Below are positions 26,882 to 35,031 of a stretch of DNA of 64,000 nt, one piece after another. The position numbers and the translations under genes are program-made. Numbering within the stretch: position 1 is the stretch's first letter; the number at the start of each line of letters is the position of its first letter. The stretch covers positions 85,768 through 149,767 of the forward strand of contig CADEGD010000006.1 of the NCBI GenBank assembly GCA_902826795.1. Reading direction: 5' to 3'. Below the pieces are notes generated by a model that did not search any database, was not told where the DNA came from, and saw only the letters and a list, made by a program, of their open reading frames with translations. The stretch comes from an uncultured Acidobacteriota bacterium (lineage in GTDB: Bacteria; Acidobacteriota; Blastocatellia; Pyrinomonadales; Pyrinomonadaceae).

Positions 26882-27658
26882 ATGGCTCAAGAGAGTTTTT
26901 CCGATGAGATCGCTTCTTTCGAAGGCTTGTGGGAAGGCGGATATTACGAGGGAGATCCGCGTGAGCCGCTTTCCAAGTCGACCTATGGCAGCTACGGGTT
27001 CATGTCCGTTCTGCATGCCACTTACCTTCGCTGTATCAAGCCTTATGTGAAGGAAGACACGGTCGCGTTGGAGATCGGGCCGGGCCGGGGAGCATGGACG
27101 AAAACAATGCTCGATGCCCGCGAGATATGGGCGCTGGACGCTCTTTCGGCCGAGCATAACAGGTTCTTTGAATACGTTGGTTCTCAGCCGCACGTTCGGT
27201 ATTTGAAAGTTACCGATTTCGAATGCCGCGACTTGCCGGAAGATCATTTTGACTACGTGTTCTCATTCGGCTGTTTGTGTCACGTCAGTTTTGACGGCAT
27301 CAGCGCTTACGCACGTAACCTTTTGCCGAAGCTAAAAAGCGGTGCTAACTGCTTTTGGATGATCGGTGACAAGGCAAAATACGAGCGGATGATCGCGGCG
27401 GAAGAGAAGAACGATATTTGGCTTGGCCTGTCACCCAAACGCCGTCTAATGCCGGTGAGAAAGCTTTTCGAAGCGATCTCTCGGGCGACGAGGCCGGCGT
27501 TTAGAAAGCAGGACGATTTTGAACAGGAACAAGGACGCTGGCACGACGCGGGCGAGTCCCGAACCTGTAAGATGCTCGAAGGGCTTGGTTACAAGATAGT
27601 CGACAGCGACGTGGGGACGGTTCTTCGCGATCCTGTCATTCATTTTATGAAACCCTAA
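26882..27658 (+). CDS. Class I SAM-dependent methyltransferase inserted in the atp operon
   Basis: 258 residues. AdoMet-binding motif VALEIGPGRGAWTKTML (about 60), the acidic post-strand ALDALSAEH and a motif-IV-like DYVFSFGCLCHV are present. The N-terminal 55 residues and C-terminal 90 residues (LSPKRRLMPVRKLFEAISR, a basic helix) are not a family I can name. It begins 42 bp after atpA and ends 17 bp before atpG, in the same direction, so it should be co-transcribed with the ATP synthase genes. Its substrate is unknown, and a link to ATP synthase rests only on location. Confidence 0.78.
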   Translation: MAQESFSDEIASFEGLWEGGYYEGDPREPLSKSTYGSYGFMSVLHATYLRCIKPYVKEDTVALEIGPGRGAWTKTMLDAREIWALDALSAEHNRFFEYVGSQPHVRYLKVTDFECRDLPEDHFDYVFSFGCLCHVSFDGISAYARNLLPKLKSGANCFWMIGDKAKYERMIAAEEKNDIWLGLSPKRRLMPVRKLFEAISRATRPAFRKQDDFEQEQGRWHDAGESRTCKMLEGLGYKIVDSDVGTVLRDPVIHFMKP

Positions 27659-27675
27659 CTGGGTGGTTTGGTTTT

Positions 27676-28548
27676 ATGGCAAGTTTGCTAGACATGCGCC
27701 GGCGCATCAAGTCGGTCAAGAATACGCAGCAGATAACTAAGGCGATGAAAATGGTCGCCGCGGCAAAACTCAAGCGTGCGCAAGATCGCGTGACGGCGGC
27801 CCGGCCGTATGCGAAGAAGATGACGGAAGTGTTGAGCGCCCTGAGCTCGAACGTTGCCGACGAGTTTTCGCATCCGCTGCTTGATGCTCGTGGCGACGGC
27901 AATTACCTTGTCGTGCTCGTAACCGCCGACAAGGGCCTCGCTGGCGGATTCAACGCGAACGTGATCAAGGCGTCTCAGGCATTCATTAAAGAAAATTCGG
28001 ACAAGTCGATCGACATGGTCGCCGTCGGACGTAAGGGCCGGGACTTTTTCAAACGACGCCAAACCACGATCTCCGAAGAATACCTGGGCCTGACCGGCCG
28101 CGGCACCGCGAATTATTCCGACGCCGCTGATATCTCGGCCGAGATAATCAAGCGATTCTCCGAAGACGAATCGATCGACAAGGTCTTCCTCGTATTTACC
28201 GAATTCAAGACCGTCCTTTCGCAAAAGCCGGTGATCGAGCAGCTGCTTCCGATACCAAAGATCGAAGCTAGCGAAGAGGATGCAGCCGCCACCGCCGAAT
28301 ACATTTACGAGCAGCCCGCAGCCGAGATCTTCGGCAAACTCTTGCCTAAGCAGGTTGAAACGCAGATCTATCGAGCGATGCTGGAATCGGTTGCGTCCGA
28401 ACAGGGATCGCGCATGACGGCGATGGACTCTGCGTCGAAAAACGCAGGCGAGTTGATCGATTCTTTGACCCTGAACATGAACCGCATTCGCCAAGCAGCG
28501 ATCACGAAAGAGATCATCGAAGTGGTTTCAGGTGCGGCGGCACTCTAG
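27676..28548 (+). CDS. atpG: ATP synthase F1 subunit gamma
   Basis: 290 residues. The N-terminal shaft helix (RRRIKSVKNTQQITKAMKMV), the central Rossmann-like region (VLVTADKGLAGGFNANV) and the C-terminal shaft helix (MTAMDSASKNAGELIDSLTL, RQAAITKEIIEVVSGAAAL) are all typical. It is the central rotor stalk. Its last codons overlap a possible GTG start of the VanZ gene. Confidence 0.97.
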   Translation: MASLLDMRRRIKSVKNTQQITKAMKMVAAAKLKRAQDRVTAARPYAKKMTEVLSALSSNVADEFSHPLLDARGDGNYLVVLVTADKGLAGGFNANVIKASQAFIKENSDKSIDMVAVGRKGRDFFKRRQTTISEEYLGLTGRGTANYSDAADISAEIIKRFSEDESIDKVFLVFTEFKTVLSQKPVIEQLLPIPKIEASEEDAAATAEYIYEQPAAEIFGKLLPKQVETQIYRAMLESVASEQGSRMTAMDSASKNAGELIDSLTLNMNRIRQAAITKEIIEVVSGAAAL

Positions 28549-29002
28549 CGTGCCCGTGAAACAATTTAGCAGATTCGACCGGCGCAGATGGCTTACAGCC
28601 TATGCGCCGTTACTCATTTGGACCTTATTTACGCTCGGCCTTGGCAGCGGAGCGGCGTCAATGAGCGAAACCTCGAGGTTTATTCGCCCGCTTCTGGAAT
28701 TCCTGTTTCCCAACGCCGGAGCAGATCAGCTTTACATTTACCACGCGATCATCCGTAAGCTCGCTCACATCTTCCAATACGGAGTTCTGGGAATTCTGGC
28801 AGTGCGTGCATTTGCCGGACTAAAACATCGTTATTTGATTGCGATACTGTTTGTGATCGTCATCGGCTCGATCGATGAACTAAAGCAGAGCTTCGACACC
28901 CGGCGGACCGGAGTGGCATCGGACGTCGTTGTCGATTTCATTGGCGGTATTTATGGCCTATTCGCGTTCTGGCTATTTTCTCGATGTCGTAAGCAAGTTT
29001 AG
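28532..29002 (+). CDS. VanZ-like family membrane protein
   Basis: Up to 156 residues with four membrane segments (about 22-40, 67-90, 97-116 and 130-150). Family pattern: YAPLLIWTLFTLGLGS, KLAHIFQYGVLGILAVRAF, GSIDELKQSF and SDVVVDFIGGIYGLFAFW. The start is uncertain: GTG at 28532 lies inside atpG, while GTGs at 28550 and 28556 follow its stop. Function is unknown; VanZ itself affects teicoplanin resistance, but most relatives are uncharacterised. Confidence 0.8.
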   Translation: MRRHSSVPVKQFSRFDRRRWLTAYAPLLIWTLFTLGLGSGAASMSETSRFIRPLLEFLFPNAGADQLYIYHAIIRKLAHIFQYGVLGILAVRAFAGLKHRYLIAILFVIVIGSIDELKQSFDTRRTGVASDVVVDFIGGIYGLFAFWLFSRCRKQV

Positions 29003-29742
29003 CTTCCCTTGCTTTGAGCTTCGCGGATGAGTTCTGGGATCAATGAAGCCTCAGGCAGCGTCGGCCAATGACGGACTGGAAACTCTTTCTTCATTGCCTT
29101 TATCTTTAACCGAAACGGATTAAAGATCGAGCGATAGTAAACCCGCCAAAACTCTTCGGTGTCGTCGGCATCCGGTGCCATCGTGCGTGCCGCCGGTTCG
29201 CTGTAGGTCATTGTTTTCTTATCCCAATGTGCACAGCCGTTCGGCGTCAAGATCGAAAATTTCATCGTTCCAAATCGACGAGCAAAGAAAGGAGTAGCAC
29301 GTTGAACGGTGAGATGAAGCGGCTCATGCCACGCGACGAAAAGTTCTTCGGCCTCGACCTCTACACGGCGAAATCTTACGAATGCGTGGAATTTGTGGAC
29401 GTCACGATTAACAGCCTTTTCCATGATCCGAGCCTCGCGCACGTCGGCGTCGGATTCGATCTCGAGAAGATGTCGGTTTTCAGTCTTCAAGCGGAATAGA
29501 ATGCGATAGAGCAGCGGCCATTTTGACGAATCGTCAAAGCACGACACGGCTTCGGCGAGCTTAACAAATGCCGGCGGTACCGATAGAGCCGTGCTATTCG
29601 TTGATGCCGGAGAATCAGTGAAAAGCGAACCTTGCTCTTCGTCCGTCCAAACGATCTGCCCGGGCGGAACTCCACCACTAAGGAATCGACGGGCGGCCGA
29701 GCTCCAGCTTTCGAAGTTGTTTTCGACAGATGCGTGGATCAT
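28999..29742 (-). CDS. TIGR03915-type putative DNA metabolism protein (DUF4130)
   Basis: 247 residues. The C-terminal part carries the DUF4130 pattern: RDVHKFHAFVRFRRVEVE, YFAWHEP-like LFVAWHEPLHLTVQ, FARRFGTMKFSILTPNGCAHW and EEFWRVYYRSIFNPFRLKIK. These proteins occur next to TIGR03916 radical SAM proteins, and some have a fused uracil-DNA-glycosylase-like domain, which is absent here. It overlaps the upstream radical SAM gene by 4 bp (ATGA). The biochemical role is unknown. Confidence 0.85.
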   Translation of the reverse strand: MIHASVENNFESWSSAARRFLSGGVPPGQIVWTDEEQGSLFTDSPASTNSTALSVPPAFVKLAEAVSCFDDSSKWPLLYRILFRLKTENRHLLEIESDADVREARIMEKAVNRDVHKFHAFVRFRRVEVEAEELFVAWHEPLHLTVQRATPFFARRFGTMKFSILTPNGCAHWDKKTMTYSEPAARTMAPDADDTEEFWRVYYRSIFNPFRLKIKAMKKEFPVRHWPTLPEASLIPELIREAQSKGS

Positions 29743-31007
29743 ATCTCTCCAGAGATCACGGAAACCGGCATTACATCGGCGAAAAGACTTGGCTGGGCAA
29801 GCCTCGGAGCAAATACGTCGGGAAGGTTTGCCCGGTCTAGCCGAAAAACATCGGGATTGTGATCCGACGTTGTAACGAAATATCGGGCACGGTTTAGTGC
29901 GACCCTGAGTCGGACGAGGTCTTCGAGGCGGATGCGTGTGAACCTTCTTGCGCTCACGATTCGATTCACGCTTCGCACGCCGATCCCCGGAACGCGCATC
30001 AGCAGGCTCTTCGACGCGCGGTTAACGTCAACCGGAAACATGTGCCGATGTCTGAGCGCCCACGCGAGCTTAGGATCTTTTTCAAGATCCAAGTTGCCAT
30101 TCGCAACGCCCGCCGTGATCTCGTGCGACTTGAAACCGTAGTGACGGATCAACCAATCAGCCTCGTAAAGCCGATGCTCGCGCATGGCCGGAGTTTTTGG
30201 GCGTACACGAAGTTTAGGACTCGTATCAGCCGCTGGGGAGAACGCGGAATAGTAAACTCTGCGAAGCCTGAACTGGTTGTAAAGCTCTTGCGCTTTCGTA
30301 AGTATCGTCGCGTCAGAACTCTCGCTCGCACCGACAACCAGCTGGGTAGACTGCCCGGCTCGTGCGAAAGTCACCGTCCCACCGCTAGTCTCTGCCTTAT
30401 CCTTCGAATCGTCGATGCCGAACTTCACATCTGACATCGTCGTTTCGATCTCAGTAACTGTTTTCTCGGGCGCTAGTTCGTTAAGGTCTTCCTGCGAAGG
30501 AAGTTCAATGTTTGCGCTTAGGCGGTCGGCGTACTTTCCCGCTTCGAGAAGAAGTTCCTTAGACGCACCAGGAACTGCTTTCAGGTGGATGTAGCCTCCG
30601 AACAATTCCCTCTCTCGCAGCGTTTTTGCGACGAGTATCAACTGCTCCATTGTGTAATCGGCGTTTTGAATAATGCCCGAGCTTAAAAACAAACCCTCGA
30701 TGTAATTCCGCTTGTAGAAATTCATCGTAAGGCTTACGACCTCTTCGGGCTTAAATCGAGCCCGCTGAACATTCGAAGAGCGACGGTTAACGCAATAACC
30801 GCAGTCCCAGATGCAAACGTTTGTCAGCAGAAGTTTGAGCAGAGAGATGCAGCGGCCGTCCGGCGTGTAGCTGTGGCAGATACCCATGCCTTCGGTATTG
30901 CCGATGCCATTGATGTCGCGCTTTCTGTGCGACCCGCTGGATGCGCACGAAGCGTCATACTTTGCCGCGTCAGCTAAAATTTCAAGCTTTCGGGTAAGAT
31001 CTATCAT
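29739..31007 (-). CDS. Putative DNA modification/repair radical SAM protein (TIGR03916 type)
   Basis: 422 residues. The iron-sulfur cluster cysteines are in VCIWDCGYCVNRR (CX3CX2C spacing). The radical SAM barrel spans about 40-300 and contains FLSSGIIQNADYTMEQL and the AGQSTQLVVGAS region. A helix-hairpin-helix DNA-binding motif lies near residue 350 (LMRVPGIGVRSVNRIVSAR). The pair with the DUF4130 protein is conserved across phyla and predicted to act on nucleic acid, but the reaction has not been established as far as I know. Confidence 0.88.
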   Translation of the reverse strand: MIDLTRKLEILADAAKYDASCASSGSHRKRDINGIGNTEGMGICHSYTPDGRCISLLKLLLTNVCIWDCGYCVNRRSSNVQRARFKPEEVVSLTMNFYKRNYIEGLFLSSGIIQNADYTMEQLILVAKTLRERELFGGYIHLKAVPGASKELLLEAGKYADRLSANIELPSQEDLNELAPEKTVTEIETTMSDVKFGIDDSKDKAETSGGTVTFARAGQSTQLVVGASESSDATILTKAQELYNQFRLRRVYYSAFSPAADTSPKLRVRPKTPAMREHRLYEADWLIRHYGFKSHEITAGVANGNLDLEKDPKLAWALRHRHMFPVDVNRASKSLLMRVPGIGVRSVNRIVSARRFTRIRLEDLVRLRVALNRARYFVTTSDHNPDVFRLDRANLPDVFAPRLAQPSLFADVMPVSVISGEI

Positions 31008-31159
31008 TTATGAAACATCGTATCACACTACTACTGCACGACACAACGTTTCATATTCGCCACGCCGGCTGACGGCGCAGCGACCTTGAAAGTCTTTCAA
31101 TAATGCGAACTTTGTGGCATATTTCTCGTTAGTCTTTCCATAAGGAGAATCCAAGAAAA

Positions 31160-32326
31160 ATGAGTTTAATGGACAAGGTGAAGGAAGCCGCGATGAACCA
31201 GTTTATCGAAGTCATCGAATGGCTTGATAATTCTCAGGACACGCTGCTTTACCGGTTTCCCGTCTATCAGCAGGAGATAAAGAATGGAGCCCAGTTGATC
31301 GTTCGCGAATCGCAGGCGGCAGTCTTTGTTTTCGAAGGGCAAGTGGCCGATGTATTCGCGCCGGGCCGATACACCGTCGAAGGCGGAAATACTCCCATCT
31401 TGTCTAAGCTCGGAGCTTGGAAGTACGGCTTCAACTCTCCGATCAAGGCAGAAGTCTACTTCGTTAATACGAAACAATTTACGGACATGAAATGGGGAAC
31501 CTCGAACCCGATCATGCTTCGCGACGCCGATTTTGGGATCGTCCGTCTTCGCGCCTTTGGTGCGTATAGCCTTCGCGTCGCCGACCCGAGCGAGTTCATC
31601 AAGCAAGTCGCCGGAACGAACGCACACTTCCAAACCGAAGATATCGACGGCCAGTTGAAACGGGCGATCGTCACGGAGTTTTCCGACGCGCTTGGCGAAC
31701 TGAAGATCCCGGCGCTCGACCTTGCCGCGCAGTATAAAGAGATCGGCGAAACGATCCGCGGGAAGATCAACGAAGACTTCAAAGGCTATGGACTTGAGGT
31801 AACCAAGTTTTACGTTGAGAATGTCAGCCTTCCGCCCGAGGTCGAAGCCGCTATGGACAAGCGTGCGTCGATGGGTGCTCTTGGCGATGCTCAAAAGTAT
31901 ATGCAGTTTCAGGCGGCGGACGCGCTTCGTGATGCGGCTCAGAACGAGGGCGGCGGTGCGGGGCTCGGTGCAGGCTTAGGAGCGGGATTCGCGGTCGGCG
32001 GCCAGATGGCGAATGCATTCGGCGTCGGCCAGCCGGGCGGACAGCAGATGGGCGGAGGCGGTGCTGCTGCCGCGACCGTCGCCTGCCCGGCTTGCGGGAA
32101 GCAGAACAATCCGGGAGCAAAGTTTTGTGCGGATTGCGGCGGCAAGATGGAAGTCGCTCAGGTGCCGTGCGTGAAGTGCGGTGCAAAGCTTCGCGAAGGG
32201 GCGAAGTTCTGCTCGGAATGCGGCTCAACGCAGGAGAAGGCGAAATGCTCAAACGCCGACTGCGGAGCCGAGCTCGCTCCTGGTGCTAAGTTCTGTGCGG
32301 AGTGCGGAACGAAGACCGAAGGATAG
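31160..32326 (+). CDS. SPFH-domain protein with C-terminal double zinc ribbon
   Basis: 388 residues. The N-terminal SPFH (stomatin/prohibitin/flotillin-like, YdjI-type) domain spans about 20-240: EWLDNSQDTLLYRFP, LIVRESQAAVFVFEGQ, TKFYVENVSLPPEVEAAMDK. A Gly/Ala/Met-rich linker (260-300) and at least two, probably three, CxxC-CxxC zinc ribbons follow (CPACGKQNNPGAKFCADCG, CVKCGAKLREGAKFCSECG, then CSNADCGAELAPGAKFCAEC). Family members are thought to organise membrane-associated assemblies. There is no N-terminal membrane helix. Confidence 0.9.
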   Translation: MSLMDKVKEAAMNQFIEVIEWLDNSQDTLLYRFPVYQQEIKNGAQLIVRESQAAVFVFEGQVADVFAPGRYTVEGGNTPILSKLGAWKYGFNSPIKAEVYFVNTKQFTDMKWGTSNPIMLRDADFGIVRLRAFGAYSLRVADPSEFIKQVAGTNAHFQTEDIDGQLKRAIVTEFSDALGELKIPALDLAAQYKEIGETIRGKINEDFKGYGLEVTKFYVENVSLPPEVEAAMDKRASMGALGDAQKYMQFQAADALRDAAQNEGGGAGLGAGLGAGFAVGGQMANAFGVGQPGGQQMGGGGAAAATVACPACGKQNNPGAKFCADCGGKMEVAQVPCVKCGAKLREGAKFCSECGSTQEKAKCSNADCGAELAPGAKFCAECGTKTEG

Positions 32327-32348
32327 GCGGGCCTGCTAAGACATTGAA

Positions 32349-32383
32349 GGGCAGAGAAACTCGTCGGGTTTCTTTGCCTTTTT
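32349..32383 (+). terminator. Rho-independent terminator after the SPFH gene
   Basis: gcagagaaac (32351-32360) pairs with gtttctttgc (32368-32377) around a 7-nt loop, followed by cttttt and further T-rich sequence. Confidence 0.8.
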
Positions 32384-32408
32384 AGTTTTTACTTTTTACC
32401 TTATTGCT

Positions 32409-32585
32409 ATGCCAGTACCGCCGGAACTCATTGACATCCTTCGTTGTCCGAAATGCAAATCTACCGTTGAGATCAAAGCCGACAACTCCGCACTGAAATG
32501 TACTAATGCAGAGTGTTCGCTGGTTTATCCCATCAAAGACGACATTCCCGTCATGCTTATCGAAGAAGCAACCGTCGAGAAGTGA
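32409..32585 (+). CDS. Trm112-like / UPF0434 small zinc-finger protein
   Basis: 58 residues: MPVPPELIDILRCPKCKSTV, then a second pair in LKCTNAECSLVYPIKDDIPV and MLIEEA near the end. This is the Trm112/YcaR pattern, with CxxC and a second cysteine pair flanking an acidic tail. Eukaryotic Trm112 activates methyltransferases; the bacterial role is less clear. Its stop overlaps the GTG start of the glycosyltransferase gene (GTGA), so the two are coupled. Confidence 0.85.
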   Translation: MPVPPELIDILRCPKCKSTVEIKADNSALKCTNAECSLVYPIKDDIPVMLIEEATVEK

Positions 32586-33634
32586 TCGATTGGACCCAAG
32601 TCCAACGTGTTCTCGTCGTTAGGCTTCGGTCTATCGGCGATACTGTTCTTTCGACACCTTCGCTATTTGCCCTTCGTCGATTTCTTCCAGATGCTCAGAT
32701 CGATGCTCTGTTGGAAGATTGGGTCGCACCCGTTCTGGAAGGTTCGGAGTTAGTCGATAACGTGATCTCGATAGGTAAGAGTTCGCTATCACGACTGCGC
32801 CCGGGCCTCGAACTGCGTCGAAACAAATATGATGTCGTGTTCAATCTTCACGGCGGAACTACATCGACGTTCTTGACGCGATTTGCCGGTGCTCGGCATC
32901 GGGTGGGATACGAGAATTATCAGTATTCCTCTCTGTATACTGATTTGCTTTCGTCGTCCGCGGATTTCTGGGGCGAAGAGAAAACACATTCGGCGGAACA
33001 GCAATTGGCCCTGCTCGGATTCGTCGGCGTTCCCGTTTCTGATCGGCCGAAGAGCTTTCTGAATGTTCAAACCGACGCCGCCGTGGCGATCGTAGAACGA
33101 CTTGAAGCAAGCGGGATCTCAGACGATAACTTCGCCCTGATCCACCCTTCAACCGCTTTTTTTACAAAGCAGTGGGCTCCGGAAAATTACGCGCGCGTGG
33201 CGGAATATCTCGCGGCGGCAGGAATTAAGCGCGTTGCGGTTGCTACAAAGTCTGAGGCTCAAACGCTCGGTAAGGTACATGAATTATCGAGAGTTCCGAT
33301 CATAGGTTTTGATGATCTTTCGCTTCCGGAGATCACAGCCCTCGCGTCGAAAGCCGCCATCTTTATCGGGAACGACTCCGGTATCGCCCATATTGCCGCC
33401 GCCGTCGGAACGCCGACGGTCGTGATATTCGGCTCGTCTAATCGCGACCACTGGCGACCGTGGACGGATGCTCCGAACGAGATCGTGTTCGAGAACTTCG
33501 ACTGTCAGCCTTGCCCCGGTTATAGATGTGAAGTTTACGGAGAGCCGAGATGTATTCAATCGGTGACCACGGAAAGCGTCATTGCCGCGATCGAAAGGGT
33601 ACTAAAAAAGGCGGAGAATCGCTCCTCCGCCTAA
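32582..33634 (+). CDS. Glycosyltransferase family 9 (ADP-heptose:LPS heptosyltransferase-like)
   Basis: About 350 residues from GTG at 32582; a longer frame to 32513 overlaps the Trm112-like gene. GT9 marks: VLVVRLRSIGDTVLSTP at the N-terminus, FNLHGGTTSTFL, LIHPSTAFFTKQWAPENYA, and the nucleotide-sugar site GNDSGIAHIAAAVGTPTVV followed by FGSSNRDHWRPW. It transfers a heptose or related sugar onto the lipopolysaccharide core, implying a diderm envelope. The preceding Trm112-like protein is a frequent small neighbour of envelope-sugar genes. Confidence 0.92.
   Translation: MIDWTQVQRVLVVRLRSIGDTVLSTPSLFALRRFLPDAQIDALLEDWVAPVLEGSELVDNVISIGKSSLSRLRPGLELRRNKYDVVFNLHGGTTSTFLTRFAGARHRVGYENYQYSSLYTDLLSSSADFWGEEKTHSAEQQLALLGFVGVPVSDRPKSFLNVQTDAAVAIVERLEASGISDDNFALIHPSTAFFTKQWAPENYARVAEYLAAAGIKRVAVATKSEAQTLGKVHELSRVPIIGFDDLSLPEITALASKAAIFIGNDSGIAHIAAAVGTPTVVIFGSSNRDHWRPWTDAPNEIVFENFDCQPCPGYRCEVYGEPRCIQSVTTESVIAAIERVLKKAENRSSA
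33603..33634 (-). terminator. Rho-independent terminator of the BON lipoprotein gene
   Basis: aggcgga (33609-33615) pairs with tccgcct (33626-33632). On the minus strand the stem is followed by a T-run (aaaaaa at 33604-33609 on plus). It overlaps the last codons of the convergent GT9 gene. Confidence 0.75.
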
Positions 33635-33657
33635 CTTCGTCTACATCAAACCGCCGC

Positions 33658-34191
33658 TTATGGCCGCCGGTTCGAATTTGAGTTCGACGTGTTTCCATTC
33701 ACCATCTGATTCGTCATTGAATCATTAGCCTTAACGGTGAGTTGATTATTGACGCCTTTCTGGCCCTCAATTCCTTTTGCGACTGTTTCGGCCTGTGTTT
33801 TCTGAGCAGCCGTCGGGACGGTGCCTCGCAGCGTTATCTTGTCATTCTCCACATCAACATTGATCGTCGAATCGCGAAGATCGTCGGTCGTTGCAAGGGC
33901 TGTCTTGGTCTTAAACCATAGCCAACTGTCATTGGCGCCCTGCCCGATCGTGCTCGATCCCTTATCCTTCTCATACTCGGCACGATTCTTATCGTATTCT
34001 TCTCTCGAAACGTTCGCGTTCGAGCTACGCGGCGTCGCCGTAGCCGTAGCGTTCACGACGACCGCAGTATTACTGTTCGCATTTCGAGCATTTGTGTTGG
34101 TGTTCATATTGGCGGTCGTGTCGCACGCGCCCGCCGCAAATGCCGACGTCAGCACCGCTAATCCATATCCCATCAATCCTTTACGTGTCAT
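33658..34191 (-). CDS. BON-domain lipoprotein
   Basis: 177 residues. Lipoprotein signal with lipobox AAGAC (Cys about 23), an Asn/Thr/Ala-rich linker (about 24-60) and a BON domain (about 85-155; WFKTKTALATTDDLRDSTI, VENDKITLRGTVPTAAQKTQ, VNNQLTVK). The C-terminal tail is again Asn/Ser-rich. BON domains are proposed to bind phospholipid, as in OsmY. Probably periplasmic and membrane anchored. Confidence 0.87.
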   Translation of the reverse strand: MTRKGLMGYGLAVLTSAFAAGACDTTANMNTNTNARNANSNTAVVVNATATATPRSSNANVSREEYDKNRAEYEKDKGSSTIGQGANDSWLWFKTKTALATTDDLRDSTINVDVENDKITLRGTVPTAAQKTQAETVAKGIEGQKGVNNQLTVKANDSMTNQMVNGNTSNSNSNRRP

Positions 34192-34328
34192 TTCAGTTCT
34201 CCTGTCTTCTCAAAAATTCAGTGTAAGCTTTGCCTACATCAGGTTTTCGTCCAGCAGGGATAGGGCAACCAACGTTCCACTGGAGTTCAAAGAACTAGAA
34301 AAATTCAACCAAATGACTTAATCTAAGC

Positions 34329-34577
34329 GTGATGATCACCGAATACATCCAGGCGGCGATGCGGAAAGCGAAGTATGAGATCCTTGATGGAAATGAAGGA
34401 TTCTACGGCGAGATTCCGGGATTTCAGGGGGTTTGGGCGAATGCTAAGACTTTGGAAGATTGTCGCGAAGATCTGGCTAACGCGCTTGAAACGTGGCTCT
34501 TGTTTCGCATCTCACGCGGGATGAAAATTCCGGCTATCGGAAAGCACAAACTTTCAGTCGAGTTTGCCGCCGTTTAA
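34329..34577 (+). CDS. hicB: HicB-family antitoxin facing a broken hicA
   Basis: 82 residues of the short HicB type (no ribbon-helix-helix domain): ITEYIQAAMRKAKYEILDGN, FYGEIPGFQGVWANAKTLED, CREDLANALETWLLFRIS. In relatives this is followed co-directionally by a HicA beginning MPxLGPIK. Here such a HicA lies on the opposite strand, tail to tail, sharing the palindrome tttaaa at the two stop codons. Confidence 0.85.
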   Translation: MMITEYIQAAMRKAKYEILDGNEGFYGEIPGFQGVWANAKTLEDCREDLANALETWLLFRISRGMKIPAIGKHKLSVEFAAV

Positions 34578-34800
34578 AGTTTTTCCCACTCTTCGACTGT
34601 TACACCCGCCTGACGAAGCACCCTTTTAAGTAGACCTACATCATTTATCACGCCTGATCCGTGTTTGTTCGGAATGGTCAGAGTCCGGTTGTCCCGAATC
34701 ACTATGCTGTGAGACCTTCCCTGACCATACGGTCCTTCGAAGCCGAGTTGGCGAAGGTATCTAAGAGCTGTTTATGTTTGATCGGGCCGAGTTTTGGCAT
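34574..34800 (-). pseudogene. hicA: hicA toxin gene with a one-base deletion
   Basis: Minus-strand translation from ATG at 34800 gives MPKLGPIKHKQLLDT. The other frame gives LRQLGFEGPYGQGRSHSIVI, TLTIPNKHGSGVINDVGLLK and RVLRQAGVTVEEWEKL to the stop at 34574. The two parts join with one missing base near 34755-34760, giving a HicA of the normal 75 residues. The segment is too short in either frame to appear as a long open frame. The toxin is probably inactive, unless the missing base is a sequencing error. Confidence 0.82.
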
Positions 34801-34966
34801 AATCTTATTTGATCGTTTTTACACTTATTTCACCAAAGAAAAAAACCGCGCTGGTAACCTGTTAGGATACAAAAACGCGGTTATTGAAACCTTTGTGCTC
34901 AGGCGAGCTTTTCTCAAGCAACTATAAGGAATTTCGTCTTGGTCTGTCACAATATACGCCCGATTC

Positions 34967-34995
34967 TTGACACTAATCCTGTAAATCACTAGTAT
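34967..34995 (+). promoter_or_regulatory. Strong sigma70-type promoter of ffh
   Basis: A perfect -35 TTGACA (34967-34972), a 17-bp spacer and -10 TAGTAT (34990-34995) lie 36 bp before the ffh ATG. It is the best promoter match I see in the window and suits a highly expressed operon. Confidence 0.75.
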
Positions 34996-35031
34996 TTAGA
35001 GTTTCGACTCTTGTAGCCGAAGTGTGCCTAT

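Noticed and set aside
34661..34927. 88-codon plus-strand frame
   Set aside because: It is antisense to the better-supported broken hicA and lacks family features.
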